The notes under the pieces: generated by a model
Databases searched by the model: none
What the model saw: only the letters and a program-made list of their open reading frames with translations
What the model was told of the DNA's origin: nothing
Made by a program: the position numbers and the translations under genes
Assembly (NCBI GenBank): GCA_937121005.1
Contig: CAKZKB010000636.1
Span: 1-5,545, forward strand
Length of the DNA stretch: 5,545 nucleotides
Direction: 5' to 3'
Source of the DNA: an uncultured cyanobacterium
Lineage (GTDB): Bacteria; Cyanobacteriota; Cyanobacteriia; Cyanobacteriales; Geitlerinemataceae
Shown here: positions 4,934-5,545 of the stretch, piece by piece
Numbering within the stretch: the stretch's first letter is position 1
Layout of the letters: each line of letters starts with the position of its first letter

Positions 4934-5350
4934 CTACTTGCCATTGACGTGCACCACCACTTCGCGCGTGTGTTGGCGGCGGCGATGTTCCCATAAATAA
5001 ATGCCTTGCCAAGTTCCTAAAACTAAACGATTGTTAGAAATGGGAATTTGTAAAGAAGTATGGGTGAGGGCGCTGCGAATGTGGGAAGGCATATCATCGG
5101 GGCCTTCGGTACTGTGAACGTAATTAGCGCTTTCGGGAACCAATTTAGAAAAGAAGTTTTCTAAGTCAGTCAGTACATCGGGGTCGGCATTTTCTTGGAT
5201 TAACAAACTGGCAGAGGTATGGCGGACGAACACCGTACACAGGCCTAAATCGAATCCCGCTTCCGAGACGATCGCCCCGACTTTCGAGGTAATTTTGTGG
5301 AAGTTTTTGCCTTGGGTGGAAATGCGAAGAACGTCTTGATAGTGATTCAT
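4934..5350 (-). CDS. YjbQ/UPF0047 family protein (secondary thiamine-phosphate synthase annotation)
   Basis: The 138-aa cytosolic protein matches the full length of the YjbQ/UPF0047 (TIGR00149) family. Members carry the label 'secondary thiamine-phosphate synthase' from weak complementation evidence; the physiological role is not settled. Visible family blocks: RHTSASLLIQEN (43-54) followed by DPDV, VHSTEGPDDMPSHI (78-91), and GTWQGIYLWEHR (112-123). The conserved histidines H44, H79, H90 and H122 suit a metal or phosphate pocket. I chose the ATG at 5348-5350 because it gives the standard family N-terminus; a longer open frame reaches 5503, but the added 51 residues are low-complexity and overlap the real upstream gene in another frame. 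No Shine-Dalgarno precedes the ATG. Its start overlaps the stop of the upstream gene as ATGA, so translation is probably coupled. The two genes are likely one operon reading leftward. Confidence 0.94.
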   Translation of the reverse strand: MNHYQDVLRISTQGKNFHKITSKVGAIVSEAGFDLGLCTVFVRHTSASLLIQENADPDVLTDLENFFSKLVPESANYVHSTEGPDDMPSHIRSALTHTSLQIPISNNRLVLGTWQGIYLWEHRRRQHTREVVVHVNGK

Positions 5351-5545
5351 GGTTGGAAATGACGAACGACAGCGCGGGCGATGGTTTCGCTTCCGTCTTT
5401 GGGTAGAGTTTGGCTTTGGCGAGGGGGGTGAGGATCTTGGTGCAAAAAGTCCCAGCGATCGCCAAAAAACGCTTCGGGTGATATAATCTGATGGTAACTC
5501 CAATTTTGAATTCCTTCAAGGAGTAACGGCGTTTCGGCGAACCCT
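5347..5545 (-). CDS. C-terminal part of an unrecognised protein, upstream of the YjbQ gene
   Basis: On the minus strand an open frame enters from the right edge and runs 65 codons to TGA (complement of 5347-5349), overlapping the ATG of the YjbQ gene by 4 bp. The start lies outside the window. The visible sequence begins GFAETPLLLEGIQNWSYHQI and contains PEAFFGDRWDFLHQD near residues 23-37, then a Pro/Gln-rich stretch, and ends ETIARAVVRHFQP. The composition is globular and soluble, with aromatic-rich blocks and no membrane segment. I cannot name the family. The ATGA overlap and the protein-like composition argue that this frame, not the two alternative minus-strand frames over the same bases, is the coding one. 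Confidence 0.72.
   Translation of the reverse strand, partial: GFAETPLLLEGIQNWSYHQIISPEAFFGDRWDFLHQDPHPPRQSQTLPKDGSETIARAVVRHFQP

Larger units (their letters stand above)
63..5462. repeat. dispersed HIP1 octamers (GCGATCGC)
   Basis: At least 15 copies are present, in genes and spacers alike, starting at 63, 1314, 1385, 1490, 1564, 2099, 2459, 3099, 3183, 3239, 3577, 3960, 4328, 4711 and 5455. That is about one per 370 bp, far above chance for an 8-mer, and is a hallmark of cyanobacterial chromosomes. They continue through the miniprotein candidate (1385) and all main genes, so no segment stands out as foreign on this measure. Confidence 0.9.

Noticed and set aside
5351..5503. 51-residue N-terminal extension of YjbQ
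   Set aside because: Ser/Pro/Arg-rich with no family match, and the same bases encode the end of the upstream gene in a more protein-like frame.
5166..5519. 117-codon minus-strand open frame
   Set aside because: It overlaps both the YjbQ gene and the partial gene in a third frame; the YjbQ frame has clear family motifs.

Overview
The window looks like chromosomal DNA of a cyanobacterium. The octamer GCGATCGC (HIP1) occurs at least 15 times in 5.5 kb, several unrelated families of short palindromic repeats fill the gaps between genes, and heptamer-type tandem repeats are present. The best matches in style are filamentous, repeat-rich lineages, but species cannot be assigned from this sequence alone.

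Layout: (1) 111-1178 (+), a two-transmembrane potassium channel with a cytoplasmic RCK (TrkA-N plus TrkA-C) regulatory domain. (2) 1179-1600, a repeat-rich spacer. It holds a 35-codon membrane miniprotein candidate on the minus strand (1339-1446) between two same-orientation, 63-bp, about 90% identical elements with 15-bp terminal inverted repeats. (3) 1601-3316 (+), an Amt-family ammonium transporter or sensor. It has a complete 11-helix core and a roughly 200-residue cytoplasmic extension made of HAMP-like segments and a helical tail, with no catalytic output domain. (4) 3550-4182 and 4301-4906 (+), a tandem pair of Uma2/DUF820 PD-(D/E)XK nuclease-fold paralogues, about 81% identical, each with its own -10 element and a strong Shine-Dalgarno site. 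(5) On the minus strand and convergent with these, a two-gene unit read right to left: the C-terminal part of an unrecognised protein (5347-5545, cut by the window edge), whose TGA overlaps the ATG of a YjbQ/UPF0047 gene (4934-5350).

Functional links: the channel and the Amt protein both handle monovalent cations or ammonium at the membrane, but they are separated by repeats and nothing shows a shared operon. The Uma2 pair looks like a local duplication that carried its promoter/RBS region along. The last two genes overlap by 4 bp and are probably translationally coupled.

Most notable points: the Amt protein with a signalling-type extension but no output enzyme; a strong internal ribosome-binding site in the channel gene placed exactly where an RCK-only subunit would begin, as in MthK; the miniprotein framed by two mobile-type repeats; and repeat elements that set gene ends (the leader of amt, the last codons of amt, the stop of the second Uma2 gene). 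No CRISPR array, tRNA, rRNA or transposase gene was seen.
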